Assembly: GCA_024758765.1 (NCBI GenBank)
Contig: CP101406.1
Location: 3,968,001-4,032,000, forward strand
From: Mycobacterium sp. SVM_VP21
GTDB taxonomy: Bacteria > Actinomycetota > Actinomycetes > Mycobacteriales > Mycobacteriaceae
Reading direction: 5' to 3'
DNA length: 64,000 nucleotides
Positions 17,812 to 25,554 of the stretch are shown piece after piece. The number at the start of each line of letters is the position of its first letter. The first letter of the stretch is position 1. The position numbers and the translations under genes were made by a program. A model generated the notes under the pieces. The model did not search any database and had not been told where the DNA came from. It saw nothing but the letters and a program-made list of their open reading frames with translations.

Positions 17812-17812
17812 C
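17788..17812. repeat. attL core (25-bp direct repeat in tRNA 3' end)
   Basis: The last 25 bases of the tRNA region, from TCGGTTCGAGTCC to GGGGCAC, recur exactly at 26792-26816. The integrase gene begins its 3' end 27 bases away. The duplication marks the left junction of the integrated element, which restores the tRNA sequence. Confidence 0.92.
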
Positions 17813-17838
17813 CGTAGCTGTATTGCTATATACGCAGT

Positions 17839-19032
17839 TCAATTCGCTGCATTGGTTTGCTGAGGCGCTTCAGATGTCCGCCGTGCCCACATTTTGCCCA
17901 CACTCTCGTCTAACTTGTCGGCAACTGCGGTGAGATCGTCATCGAAAAGATCGGCGTAAACGTCCAACGTCATCGCGGCGCTGGCGTGCCCGAGCATCCG
18001 CTGAACCACCTTCACGTTGGCGCCGGCCGAGATGGCCAGAGACGCCGCCGTGTGCCGTAATGCATGCGCTGTGACCCGTGGGAATGCCTGGACAGCCGCC
18101 GCACCGTCCTTGCTGGCCCTGATCTCCTTATCGCGCGCCGTGTCCGCCGCCGTAATGCACCGCTCCACCGCCCCCGACAGCCACGAATCGTGCGACGACG
18201 GTGGCCCCAGGTGCCCGCCCGATCGCGACGGCCACAGCAGCTCGTCACGGCCCTTACCCCTGCAGGTCTTGGCCAGCTCGTCGACAACGAACGCCGGCAG
18301 CACCACCGTTCGACTCTTGCCCGACTTCAGCGTGCCGACGTGGGTCTTGGAGCCGACCGCCACCGCGTTCTCGTGCAGCACCACCCGCCGCTTCAGGAAA
18401 TCGATGTCGGAAACCCGCAGCGCCGCCGCTTCACCCCACCGCAGCCCGGCCGTGCCCAGCAGCAACACCAGCGACCCGTACCGGCCCGCCTCGCCGGCTA
18501 GGGCGTGCAGCTGTTCGGCCGTTAGGTACACATTCTTGCGGCGGCTACGGGTCGGGAGCTTGACCCCACGGGCCGGATTGGCGGCCAGCCGGCGATCCCG
18601 CACCGCGTCGTCCAAGATCCGCGCCAGCACCGAGTAAGCCGTGATGACAAGCGTGGCCTTGCGTTTCGTTGCCAGCTCCGTGACCCACGACTGGACATCC
18701 GAGTAGGCGATCTCGGCAATCTGCTTTCTGGACCACCGCGGTTCGACGTGCACCCGCCAGGCTGACTCGATCGAGTGGAATGCCGAGGGCTTCATTACCC
18801 CCTGCTGACGCTTCAGCCAGCCCGGCCCTAACTCCCCGACGGTGGCCTTCCCGAGTGAGGGGGAGACGTAGTCGCCCTTGAGCTTGGTTACCTCGACGGT
18901 GGCCGCGAACGCTTCCGCGTCGCGCTTGGTGGTGAAGCCACGTTTGTCGGTCTGTCTCCGGTCCGGTGTCCGGTATCGAACTCGGTAGCGCGTTGCGCCG
19001 CTCGCCAATTCGTATCTACTGATCGTGGCCAT
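17839..19032 (-). CDS. int: Tyrosine-recombinase integrase
   Basis: 397 residues. An N-terminal arm-binding type region and a core-binding SAM-like domain (about 60-160) precede the catalytic domain. All catalytic residues can be located: Arg198 (GLRWGE), Lys near 239 (KSGKSR), His324-x-x-Arg327 (HALRH), His349 (LGHAS) and Tyr359 (DVYADL). Its 3' end lies beside the tRNA attachment site, the classic int-att arrangement. The 5' end overlaps the repressor gene by 17 bases. Confidence 0.95.
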   Translation of the reverse strand: MATISRYELASGATRYRVRYRTPDRRQTDKRGFTTKRDAEAFAATVEVTKLKGDYVSPSLGKATVGELGPGWLKRQQGVMKPSAFHSIESAWRVHVEPRWSRKQIAEIAYSDVQSWVTELATKRKATLVITAYSVLARILDDAVRDRRLAANPARGVKLPTRSRRKNVYLTAEQLHALAGEAGRYGSLVLLLGTAGLRWGEAAALRVSDIDFLKRRVVLHENAVAVGSKTHVGTLKSGKSRTVVLPAFVVDELAKTCRGKGRDELLWPSRSGGHLGPPSSHDSWLSGAVERCITAADTARDKEIRASKDGAAAVQAFPRVTAHALRHTAASLAISAGANVKVVQRMLGHASAAMTLDVYADLFDDDLTAVADKLDESVGKMWARRTSEAPQQTNAAN

Positions 19033-19510
19033 CTTTAGTGTCCGTCGTCAGGGACTTAATGTGAGCGAGAAGCTCCTTGTTGGACCATGGAGGTGCGGCA
19101 CGACCCGCCCATTGGAGCCAAGATACCCAGTCGCGGATTCGGTCGCCGAATCGTGCTGGCGACTTGCCTAGCTTCGCGTCGGCCCGCAACCAATGCCATA
19201 AGTCTTCTGCCGCCACCGGATCGGCTGACCCGGTAACGGAAACCATTTCGGAGCCAGTCTCGGCGTTGGGCATTAGCAACGTAATCGGCGAGACGTCAAG
19301 TGCGAGCGCGATCGCCACCAGATCGTCAGCATCGACCCGCCGGTCTCCGGCTTCAATGCGGCGTAGGCCGAGCGGAGGGATTTCGCGCCCGATCTCGGAT
19401 AGCTGCCGACTGAGTTCCGCGTAGCCGAGGTTCTTGTCATCCCGGAGACGCCTCATCTGGTCGCCGACGTTAACCCCAGTTGGCCCGAGTTCCGACTTTT
19501 TGCCAGCCAT
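19016..19510 (-). CDS. XRE-type HTH repressor of the satellite
   Basis: About 164 residues from ATG 19510. An N-terminal helix-turn-helix (MRRLRDDKNLGYAELSRQL, GLRRIEAGDRRVDADDLVAIA) is followed by a C-terminal part rich in Trp/Arg (LWHWLRADAKLG, DWVSWLQWAG). The gene overlaps int and is divergent from xis, with GATCAA-type palindromes in between, as expected for an immunity repressor that holds the excision/replication operon silent. The upstream in-frame codons to 19603 pass through the operator region and are not used in this call. Confidence 0.8.
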   Translation of the reverse strand: MAGKKSELGPTGVNVGDQMRRLRDDKNLGYAELSRQLSEIGREIPPLGLRRIEAGDRRVDADDLVAIALALDVSPITLLMPNAETGSEMVSVTGSADPVAAEDLWHWLRADAKLGKSPARFGDRIRDWVSWLQWAGRAAPPWSNKELLAHIKSLTTDTKDGHDQ

Positions 19511-19593
19511 ATACCGAGAGGGTAGGCGATCAAAGATATCGCGACAAGTGTCATCCTTGACCGCTCTGACGATCAGTGATAAAGATAGACGCC

Positions 19594-19625
19594 ATGCGAT
19601 CAATTTGATCGTTTAAACGATCAAC
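19594..19625. promoter_or_regulatory. Operator palindromes between repressor and xis
   Basis: TTGATCGTTTAAACGATCAA (19605-19624) is a perfect 20-bp palindrome. It overlaps a second, near-perfect one, CGATCAATTTGATCG (19597-19611). Further GATCA half-sites occur at about 19526 and 19571. The cluster lies in the divergent repressor/xis promoter region and is the expected target of the XRE repressor. Confidence 0.7.
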
Positions 19626-19640
19626 GATGAAGGGTGTCCC

Positions 19641-19898
19641 ATGTCGAGTCCACCTGTAACCCCAGAGCTGAGATGGCTTGTTGCCGAGCTGGAGAAGGCG
19701 ATCTCAGCGGATGTCTTGCCGCCCGTAGCAACCAGCAGGCACGTGGCCGCTCTCGTCGCCAGCACCGAGTCATCCCTCGCGCAAGACCGCTACCTGGGCA
19801 AGGGGATTCCGTACACGAAGGTCGGCCGTCGCGTTCGTTACCTACGCGCCGACGTTCTCGAATTTCTCGCTGCAAACCGTGTCGGCGGTGCCGCTTGA
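19641..19898 (+). CDS. xis: Excisionase-like winged HTH protein
   Basis: 85 residues. The C-terminal half GIPYTKVGRRVRYLRADVLEFL is the standard Xis/AlpA/MerR-like winged-helix signature seen in actinophage excisionases (quoted part 22 residues in the protein; key residues are the GRRVRY turn and the LEFL helix). It is the first rightward gene, directly after the operator palindromes. It should bind near the att arms and bias integrase toward excision. Confidence 0.8.
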   Translation: MSSPPVTPELRWLVAELEKAISADVLPPVATSRHVAALVASTESSLAQDRYLGKGIPYTKVGRRVRYLRADVLEFLAANRVGGAA

Positions 19899-19918
19899 TG
19901 TCCTCCACTACGAAAAAT

Positions 19919-19951
19919 GCCCTCGGTCGGTGCGTCAACACCGCCGAGGGC
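19919..19951 (+). terminator. Hairpin between xis and the DUF2742 gene
   Basis: GCCCTCGG and CCGAGGGC form an 8-bp stem extended by GGTG/CACC around a small loop, starting about 20 bases after the xis stop. There is no T-run, so it may be an attenuator or RNA-stability hairpin rather than a full terminator; xis and the replication genes would then be expressed at different levels. Confidence 0.45.
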
Positions 19952-19992
19952 TTGCGGAACAACCCGATCACCAAAGAACAGGAGCTCTGGCG

Positions 19993-20388
19993 ATGACTGT
20001 ACCTACGACCGGCCCTGAGTCGGCAGGCCAGGCTGAATCCGTCGTCACGTCTGGGGTACGGGACGTAGTTCGGTGCGTGGCGACTGCGTCGCGAATGGTG
20101 TCGTGGTGGACTTGCCATCAGTTTCTGGCCGCGGTGTTCGCTCAGGGCAATGTGGGGCCATTGCCGTTGGCCGGCACCCCCGCCTGGTGCGCTCTCGCCG
20201 ACACCGATCCGGTCAAGCTGCTGGCCCTGGCCGTGGCTGGAGAACACGCCGTCCTGCAATGGGACATCGCCCAGGAGTTCCGCGCCGATGCTGCGAAAGC
20301 TATTGCCGCAGAGCAATGCTGGCCCGCTCTAGCCCGGCGCATCCGGGCCGGACGGGGCAACGCATACGTACCGCGGAGGACCGCTTGA
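19993..20388 (+). CDS. DUF2742 satellite/prophage protein
   Basis: 131 residues from ATG 19993, which follows AACAGGAG. The segment WWTCHQFLAAVFAQ, then PLAGTPAWCALADTDPVKLLAL and a C-terminus WPALARRIRAG ... YVPRR matches DUF2742 proteins encoded in phiRv1 and phiRv2 (second segment 22 residues; its core is GTPAWCALADTDP). Function unknown. The stop overlaps the TTG start of the ATPase gene (TTGA). Confidence 0.82.
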   Translation: MTVPTTGPESAGQAESVVTSGVRDVVRCVATASRMVSWWTCHQFLAAVFAQGNVGPLPLAGTPAWCALADTDPVKLLALAVAGEHAVLQWDIAQEFRADAAKAIAAEQCWPALARRIRAGRGNAYVPRRTA

Positions 20389-21977
20389 CCAACATCGATG
20401 AGTTCTGGTTAGCCCGGCCGATCCTGACCCACGTCCACACGTTCGCTCGCGCGCGGCGCCGCAACCCCTGGGCGGTGCTCGGCGTCTCGCTAGTCCGGGC
20501 GAACGGCGTCATCCCACCTTCGACCGCTCTCCCTCCACACGCGGGTGGTAGGGCGAGCCTCAATACCTTTGTTGCCCTCGCTGGACCATCCGGTGCTGGC
20601 AAGGGTACGAGCGAGTCGGCGGCCCGCGACGCCATCGCATTCCGTTGGCCCAACGGTGAATCCGTCGACCTCCCGGAGTTTCCGATCGGCAGCGGTGAAG
20701 GCCTCGCCCGTACATTCATGCCACCGACGGGCAAGGGCGGCGTCGATAACCTGGCCGAGCAGATCGTCACCGCGATCTTTTCGGTGCCCGAGGTCGACAC
20801 TGCCGCGGGGCTGTTCTCCCGCTCGGGCTCAACTCTGGAATCCGAGCTCCGCAAGGTGTTCTCCGGTGAACAGCTCGGATTCGCCAATGCCCAGGCCGCC
20901 ACCCGCACCCGCGTTCCCGCGCACAGCTACCGTTGCGGCCTAATTGTCGGTGTCCAACCCGGCAGGGCCGGTGCTCTACTCGACGGCGCCGATGGCGGTA
21001 CCCCGCAACGCTTCACGTGGGCTCCGGTTCTCGATCCTGACATGCCCGACGACCGCCCCGACGAGCCCGCCCCGGCCGTCATCACGGCTCCCAAGTTCAC
21101 GGGAGACCTCGACGTCCCACAGGTAGCCCGGAATGCCATCGACGCCCACCAACTCGCGATGCACCGAGGTGAGGTCGACCCACTCGACGGACACCGGCTC
21201 CTGGTCCGCCTCAAGGTGGCAGTTGGGCTGATGATCCTCGACGCCCGCGACGGTGCCCCTGCCCTCACCGATGAGGACTGGGAGTTGGCCGGCACCGTCA
21301 TGGCGGTCTCCGATGCCACCCGCGCATGGGTCCAACGCGAACGCGCCGAAGCCGCGCGTCGCAGCAATCGCGGTCGCGCCCTAGCCGCCGCCGACCGCGA
21401 AGAGGTCGTGTCCGATCGCAAGCTGCAACGGGCCAAGCAAGCGATCCTCCGGTGGCTCGACAAGAGTCAGGTCATGGCTGGCGCCGACCTGAGGCAGAAG
21501 CTAAAGGCGGACATCCGTGACAACTTCGAACCGGCCGCCGCAGAGTTAGCTGAAGAGGGTCTGATCCAGGAGATTGCGGTGAAGAACGGAGTCCATTATC
21601 GGATCGCAGATAAAGGTACACCTGTACCCGAGGTACACCACCCAAACTGGCAGGTCGTCCAGGGTGTACCGCAAGGTACAGGTGTACTTGGTGCCACCGT
21701 CACTGAACTAGATTTCCGCAGGCCGTATGAAGCCGAGCGGCCAGATCCGGCGCGCAGCGCCATAGCCTTCATTCACGACTACATTGCCTCCCACGGTGAT
21801 CCCGAGGGCTGGGTGAGAGTTAGCCAGCTGCGCGCTGCAGGCGAGGCTGAAGGTCACTCTTGGGCTGCATTGACCAAAGCCCGCCAGACCGCTACTGAGC
21901 CCCGTGTCATCACGGACGGTCGGCCCAACCGGGCCCGCTGGAGGGTCGCCCGGCTAGACGACAAGGCCGTCCTGTGA
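20385..21977 (+). CDS. P-loop replication-type ATPase of the satellite
   Basis: 530 residues from a TTG start at 20385 that overlaps the previous stop and has GGAGGA six bases upstream. A Walker A motif GPSGAGKGT lies at residues 67-75. The arrangement (ATPase, then a region with two winged-helix-like segments at about 350-410 and 440-510) resembles helicase/primase-like proteins found at this place in phiRv elements. It probably drives replication of the excised satellite. An unusual cluster of TGTAC half-sites lies inside its 3' half and might be the origin. The identity with a specific family is inferred from motif and context. Confidence 0.7.
   Translation: MTNIDEFWLARPILTHVHTFARARRRNPWAVLGVSLVRANGVIPPSTALPPHAGGRASLNTFVALAGPSGAGKGTSESAARDAIAFRWPNGESVDLPEFPIGSGEGLARTFMPPTGKGGVDNLAEQIVTAIFSVPEVDTAAGLFSRSGSTLESELRKVFSGEQLGFANAQAATRTRVPAHSYRCGLIVGVQPGRAGALLDGADGGTPQRFTWAPVLDPDMPDDRPDEPAPAVITAPKFTGDLDVPQVARNAIDAHQLAMHRGEVDPLDGHRLLVRLKVAVGLMILDARDGAPALTDEDWELAGTVMAVSDATRAWVQRERAEAARRSNRGRALAAADREEVVSDRKLQRAKQAILRWLDKSQVMAGADLRQKLKADIRDNFEPAAAELAEEGLIQEIAVKNGVHYRIADKGTPVPEVHHPNWQVVQGVPQGTGVLGATVTELDFRRPYEAERPDPARSAIAFIHDYIASHGDPEGWVRVSQLRAAGEAEGHSWAALTKARQTATEPRVITDGRPNRARWRVARLDDKAVL
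21615..21688. repeat. Clustered TGTAC inverted repeats inside the ATPase gene
   Basis: Left arm GGTACACCTGTACC plus GGTACACC, and right arm GTGTACC plus GGTACAGGTGTAC, form a long imperfect inverted repeat separated by about 20 bases. There are six GTACA/TGTAC half-sites in about 75 bp. It is in frame within coding sequence. Candidate replication origin or protein-binding array of the satellite. Confidence 0.5.
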
Positions 21978-22198
21978 TCGCCCGGTTGGTGCTACCGCCG
22001 GCCTACATCGTCACCGGGGCGGCTGAGGTGTCGTGCCCAGAGTGCGGCGCCGAGGCCGGGAATTGGTGCCGCTATCCCGATGGTCGATGCCGCCGCCTCC
22101 CGTGTCTGGCACGCCTCCGTGCCACCCCGACGCCCGACGGCCCGCCCTCGTGGCGCGATCCAGCCGAACCACTACATCCGAAGGGTGAAGCACCATGA
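21974..22198 (+). CDS. Small cysteine-rich satellite protein
   Basis: 74 residues from GTG 21974 (GTGA overlap with the ATPase stop). It contains SCPECGAEAGNWC, an apparent Zn-binding CxxC...C pattern, followed by a basic CRRLPCLARL segment. Small zinc-ribbon-like proteins of this kind are common in actinophage replication regions. Function unknown. Confidence 0.6.
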   Translation: MIARLVLPPAYIVTGAAEVSCPECGAEAGNWCRYPDGRCRRLPCLARLRATPTPDGPPSWRDPAEPLHPKGEAP

Positions 22199-22467
22199 CG
22201 CACGACCTGAACCGCACCGAGTCCGCCGCCCGCGCCGACTTCCTGCGCCTCGCTGGGCAGCTGAACTCCGGCGACCAGACCGGCGTTGACGCCGTGCTGG
22301 CCGGCCTATCGGCACGGCCCGCTGGTTACGCCGTGACCCTGCTCGAAGCTGGGTTGCGGGAATTCCTCACCGCGCTGCGCGCTGTCGTCGGCGACCCCGC
22401 AGCGGTCCAGATGATGCTCAATACCGCCGGGATGGCGGCCCTCGACCGGCTCCGCACACTCGACTAG
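22195..22467 (+). CDS. Hypothetical satellite protein
   Basis: 90 residues, mostly helical and acidic (LNRTESAARADFLRLAGQL, ALDRLRTLD), overlapping the previous gene by four bases (ATGA), which supports translation. No family recognised. Confidence 0.6.
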   Translation: MTHDLNRTESAARADFLRLAGQLNSGDQTGVDAVLAGLSARPAGYAVTLLEAGLREFLTALRAVVGDPAAVQMMLNTAGMAALDRLRTLD

Positions 22468-22781
22468 CATTGTTTCGATTGTTTCGATTGTTTCGATTGG
22501 TGTAGCTTTACCGGTGGAAGCACCTTTCTTTCGGGGGATTCCTTCCAGTGCCAGTTGGTCGGCAGCCTCGCGATGGCACTTCGCGGGCTGCCGACCTCGG
22601 CGCCAAGATTCATAACGGCCGCACCGCTGGCACTGCAGAGCGGCATCTCGACGGGATACCGCTGGCACTGCGGCCCGTCACTCTCGACCAGTGAGCGCTG
22701 GCACTGCGCCCGGTCGAATCAAGACAGCTACCCCGCTTGCGTTGTTTAGCAACGCAATTCAGCCCATTGGAGGCAATCATC
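22468..22781. repeat. Non-coding repeat-rich segment before the capsid gene
   Basis: Three structures follow one another. First, 3.4 tandem copies of the 9-mer ATTGTTTCG (22469-22499). Second, a strong hairpin GGTCGGCAGCC...GGCTGCCGACC (22557-22596) with inner TCGCGA/TTCGCG pairing. Third, three direct copies of CGCTGGCACTGC at 22625, 22660 and 22696, spaced 35-36 bp. No convincing ORF. It lies where phiRv elements have a prohead protease gene, and could hold the capsid promoter, a packaging site or a small RNA. Confidence 0.6.
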
Positions 22782-23969
22782 GTGAACACGCTCGAAGGAC
22801 TGACCGACCTTCGCAACAAGCTGAACGCCGGCCGCGCCGCTATAACCGACCGGGTTCGTGCCGAGGACCGCAGCCACCTGAACGCCGGGGAGGACGCCAA
22901 GTTTCGCGCCCTGAGCGAAGGGATCGACGAGGTCAACCATCGGATCGCCGACTGGCACCGATCCGGTCGCGGTAATCCCAATGCAGTCCTGGCGGCATCC
23001 GCCCAGGCCTCCGTCGACACCAGCGGGTCCCGGGGAGGATGGGCCGACCGCGCGGCCGCAGGTATACAGGCAATGGGGGGCGAGGCCCGCTCGATCGTCT
23101 CCGGCTCGATAGACCTACCCAGCTTGATCGAGCCGCAGGTCGAAGCCTTACCCCGACCCGAACGCCTCATCGACTTACTGGTGAGCCGCAAGGCGCTCAC
23201 AAACGGCATCGCATTCGAGTATCTACGTCAGACGGTGCGCACCACGGCCGCCGCACCGGTCGCCGACCTCGGCGACAAGCCAGCCAGTACCTACACGATG
23301 GTTCCGGTCACTGGTGCCGCCGTCGTTCTGGCCCACCTGTCCGAGGGGGTGCCGATTCGGTATTGGCAAGACCATCTTGAGGTCGTTCATTGGCTGGAGA
23401 ACGAGATGATGGAGGGTGTTCTCGATTCCCTGGAGCGCCAGGTGATTCAGGGCACCGGGATCGGTATCAACCTGGAGGGCGTCGTCAAGGTCGACGGCAC
23501 CACCGAGGTTGGGTGGGCGGGTGATCTCGGCAGCACTTTGCGCTCGGCACTGACAGCGCTGCAGGTCGCCGCGGTACGACCCAATGCGTGGGTGCTGCAC
23601 CCCGAGGACGCCGCCCGTATCGACCTGGCCCGGTGGAACATTCCGGGGGCCCCGGGGGAGGATGCCCCCGACGGGGAGCCCGGCCCCTACTTGCACGACG
23701 GGTACACCAACGGCGTCGCCGCTTCAGCCAACATCCTGGGAGGGCCCGGCATCCAGCGGGTCGTCTCCACCAGCGTCCCCGTCGGCACCGCGATCCTCGG
23801 CGACTGGTCCAAGCTGCGGCTCTACGTGCGCGAACAGATGCGCCTAGACATCGACGCCAGTGGTGAGAACTTCAAGAACAACACCGCCACCCTGCGCGCC
23901 GAGTGCCGTGTCGGTGTCGGGCACCTACAGCCCGCTGCGTTCGCCATCGTCGACCTCACCGGCGACTGA
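22782..23969 (+). CDS. HK97-family phage major capsid protein
   Basis: 395 residues from GTG 22782, eight bases after GGAGG. The N-terminal helical region (about 1-60, TDLRNKLNAGR, RALSEGIDEVNHRIADW) resembles the delta/scaffold part. The body has HK97 fold signatures: LIEPQVEALPRP, ERQVIQGTGIGINLEGV, AWVLHPEDAARI, VPVGTAILGDWSKLRLYVRE and FAIVDLTGD (no piece quoted exceeds 20 residues). A capsid gene without portal or terminase is typical of phiRv-type satellites, which may build or remodel heads for their own small genome. Confidence 0.88.
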   Translation: MNTLEGLTDLRNKLNAGRAAITDRVRAEDRSHLNAGEDAKFRALSEGIDEVNHRIADWHRSGRGNPNAVLAASAQASVDTSGSRGGWADRAAAGIQAMGGEARSIVSGSIDLPSLIEPQVEALPRPERLIDLLVSRKALTNGIAFEYLRQTVRTTAAAPVADLGDKPASTYTMVPVTGAAVVLAHLSEGVPIRYWQDHLEVVHWLENEMMEGVLDSLERQVIQGTGIGINLEGVVKVDGTTEVGWAGDLGSTLRSALTALQVAAVRPNAWVLHPEDAARIDLARWNIPGAPGEDAPDGEPGPYLHDGYTNGVAASANILGGPGIQRVVSTSVPVGTAILGDWSKLRLYVREQMRLDIDASGENFKNNTATLRAECRVGVGHLQPAAFAIVDLTGD

Positions 23970-23986
23970 TCAAAGGCCGAGCCGTG

Positions 23987-24160
23987 ATGCTCGACCACGG
24001 CGCCCTGACCGAAGCTGGCTTCGTCGACATCGACGAAGCCGCTTCGATCATGGGTTGGTCAACAACGACCGTGCACGCGGCCGTGAAGGCGGGGACCCTG
24101 CGAGCCGTGTCCACCGGTGCGGGCTGGCTGGTGCAGCCGGCCATCGTCACCCACCGCTGA
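23987..24160 (+). CDS. Small helix-turn-helix protein
   Basis: 57 residues from ATG 23987. The sequence DIDEAASIMGWSTTTVHAAV followed by KAGTLRAVSTGAGWLV has the pattern of excisionase/MerR-like winged HTH proteins (helix-turn-helix then a short wing). It follows the capsid gene by 17 bases. It could be a late regulator. Confidence 0.6.
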   Translation: MLDHGALTEAGFVDIDEAASIMGWSTTTVHAAVKAGTLRAVSTGAGWLVQPAIVTHR

Positions 24161-24169
24161 CCTCCAGAA

Positions 24170-24218
24170 GGTGGTGCTGCTGCTGGTGCTGACGGCGGAC
24201 GCCAGCAACAGCACTACC
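24170..24218 (+). terminator. Long stem-loop after the small HTH gene
   Basis: GGTGGTGCTGCTGCTGG pairs with CCAGCAACAGCACTACC (17-bp stem with two G-U positions and a 15-base loop), nine bases after the stop codon. Without a U-run it may be a terminator of the factor-dependent kind or a transcript-stabilising hairpin. Confidence 0.5.
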
Positions 24219-24570
24219 CACTGAAGGCCCAACCGGCCACAGAATCGCCTCTACCGACGCAAATCCAGCACCATCCTGGGGCCCCCGTTGGCCAACCACC
24301 GAACGGCCCGCCACGCCGCCACCAGCCGCCACACCACCCCAACCAAGCACACCCAAGGGGAGGGGGCGGGTCAAAAGTCTCCGAACGAGCCCGGGCCCCT
24401 ACCGGCGGCACTCACGCCCTCTCCCCCCGAAGAAAAGGAGAAATTGCATACGGGCGAAATGGCCGACCGCGAGGGTGATGTCGGTGCAGGTGATCGGTGG
24501 TTTTCGGTGATAGCGCCGGACGTGTCGAGTGTTCGGTTTTTTGACTGCACTTTCCGGCACACTGGAGGAC
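24219..24570. other. Satellite segment without a supported gene
   Basis: About 350 bases between the hairpin and the next HTH gene. A plus-strand reading frame exists but has a low-complexity His/Thr/Pro composition without coding character. AGAAAAGGAG at about 24434 looks like a Shine-Dalgarno, yet no convincing start codon and ORF follow. Confidence 0.4.
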
Positions 24571-24801
24571 GTGAAAGCGCCTGAACGCAACGCGCGCGAT
24601 CGGCGGGTGAGACGCATGGTGGCAGCCGGCCGGTCCTATCGCCAGGTAGCTGCGGCAGTGGGCCTATCCAGCCCGGCATCGGTCCACGCGATCATCCACC
24701 GGAGTCGCGACGCGGCAACGTCGGCGCTCGACTTATGGCGGGCTAACGGGCCTTCTGACGATCCTGCCGCGAAGCCATTGCTCCGTGCCGATACCCGATA
24801 A
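24571..24801 (+). CDS. Small HTH protein, possible small-terminase-like
   Basis: 76 residues from GTG 24571, preceded by TGGAGGAC. A homeodomain-like helix-turn-helix is visible: RRVRRMVAAGRSYRQVAAAV then GLSSPASVHAIIHRS. In phage gene order this type of protein downstream of the capsid is often annotated as small terminase or resolvase-like HTH. The function cannot be fixed. Confidence 0.6.
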   Translation: MKAPERNARDRRVRRMVAAGRSYRQVAAAVGLSSPASVHAIIHRSRDAATSALDLWRANGPSDDPAAKPLLRADTR

Positions 24802-24829
24802 CGCCTCTCGCCCTACTTAGGATCTCTGG

Positions 24830-25279
24830 GTGGCCGATTTCGTCAGTGGACTGATCCCGGGCGGGGCTGGCCTCGTCGGCGCGCTCATCGGTGCCGTCAG
24901 TGCGCAAGCGGCGTCACGTAAGACACGAGAAGCCGACCGATTGAAACGATGTGTGGACCGCGTGCTCGCCGCAATCACCGAGATGGAGAGGGCCTATGCG
25001 GTCTACGCCGCCGCCGCGGCGTCGGGGGTCGACGGCCCGAACGAAGCACTCCCGCTACAGGGTGCTCGCCGCAGCTACAACCAGGCAGTGCAAATGTTGA
25101 ACCACTGGCCGCTTCGAAACGCGGCAATGCGGTACCAAGGCCAGCTCACTGAGTTTTACCTGGTTTATGGGCAACCGCGTGACCCATTGGATGCCGATAG
25201 ACCCGTGCTGACAGCTCAACAACTCGACGTTGAGCATGCGACGCTGGCGCACAAGCTACGAAACTATGAAAGAACCTGA
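24830..25279 (+). CDS. Hypothetical protein with N-terminal hydrophobic anchor
   Basis: 149 residues from GTG 24830. An N-terminal glycine-rich hydrophobic stretch (GLIPGGAGLVGALIGAVSAQ) suggests a single membrane anchor, followed by a helical cytoplasmic region (KRCVDRVLAAITEMERAYAV and QLTEFYLVYGQ). The end overlaps the convergent DUF4325-like gene by 16 bases. No family recognised; it could be a cargo gene affecting the host envelope or superinfection. Confidence 0.55.
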   Translation: MADFVSGLIPGGAGLVGALIGAVSAQAASRKTREADRLKRCVDRVLAAITEMERAYAVYAAAAASGVDGPNEALPLQGARRSYNQAVQMLNHWPLRNAAMRYQGQLTEFYLVYGQPRDPLDADRPVLTAQQLDVEHATLAHKLRNYERT

Positions 25280-25554
25280 AGCCGGTCGCCAACCCCATAC
25301 ACGTCTGCGCGGTCACGCAGGTAACCGATAAATTCTTGGTCGGAGACGCTGGTGACCTCAAGTCGCTGTGCATGCCGATCCACGAGTATCGTGCGCACCA
25401 CCTCGTCGGCGAACGATGCGGCAGCGGCGATCAATGAATCGCATACCAACCGAACGACTGCGTCGGACAGATCGTCGGGAAGTCCGGCGAGGATCTGCTT
25501 AGCCCGTGGGCGGGAACCGGCCAAGGCCGGCGCTTCGACGAATGAAACCGTCAC
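25264..25554 (-). CDS. DUF4325 (STAS-like) protein
   Basis: 96 residues. SRPRAKQILAGL, a central ASFADEVVRTIL and RLEVTSVSDQEFIGYLRDRA resemble the STAS-like DUF4325 family, whose usual pattern is srseakrll...FADEvfr...lev.nane. It overlaps the upstream STAS-ATPase gene by four bases (ATGA), so the two proteins are made together. DUF4325 proteins are repeatedly found beside ATPase or signalling genes in bacterial accessory DNA, with unknown function. It sits at the right end of the satellite in the opposite orientation to the structural genes, the typical place for cargo. Confidence 0.68.
   Translation of the reverse strand: MTVSFVEAPALAGSRPRAKQILAGLPDDLSDAVVRLVCDSLIAAAASFADEVVRTILVDRHAQRLEVTSVSDQEFIGYLRDRADVYGVGDRLQVLS

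Noticed and set aside
22469..22707. CRISPR-like array
   Set aside because: The 9-mers are directly tandem and the 12-mers are spaced too closely, with only three copies and no cas genes in the window.
22464..22749. Small ORFs in the repeat-rich segment before the capsid
   Set aside because: Their sequence is made of the nucleotide repeats (for example repeated Lys-Gln-Ser), with no ribosome site or family similarity.
24288..24584. 98-codon ORF in the satellite gap
   Set aside because: Low-complexity His/Thr/Pro start, no Shine-Dalgarno at its ATG, and it overlaps the better-supported GTG-started HTH gene.
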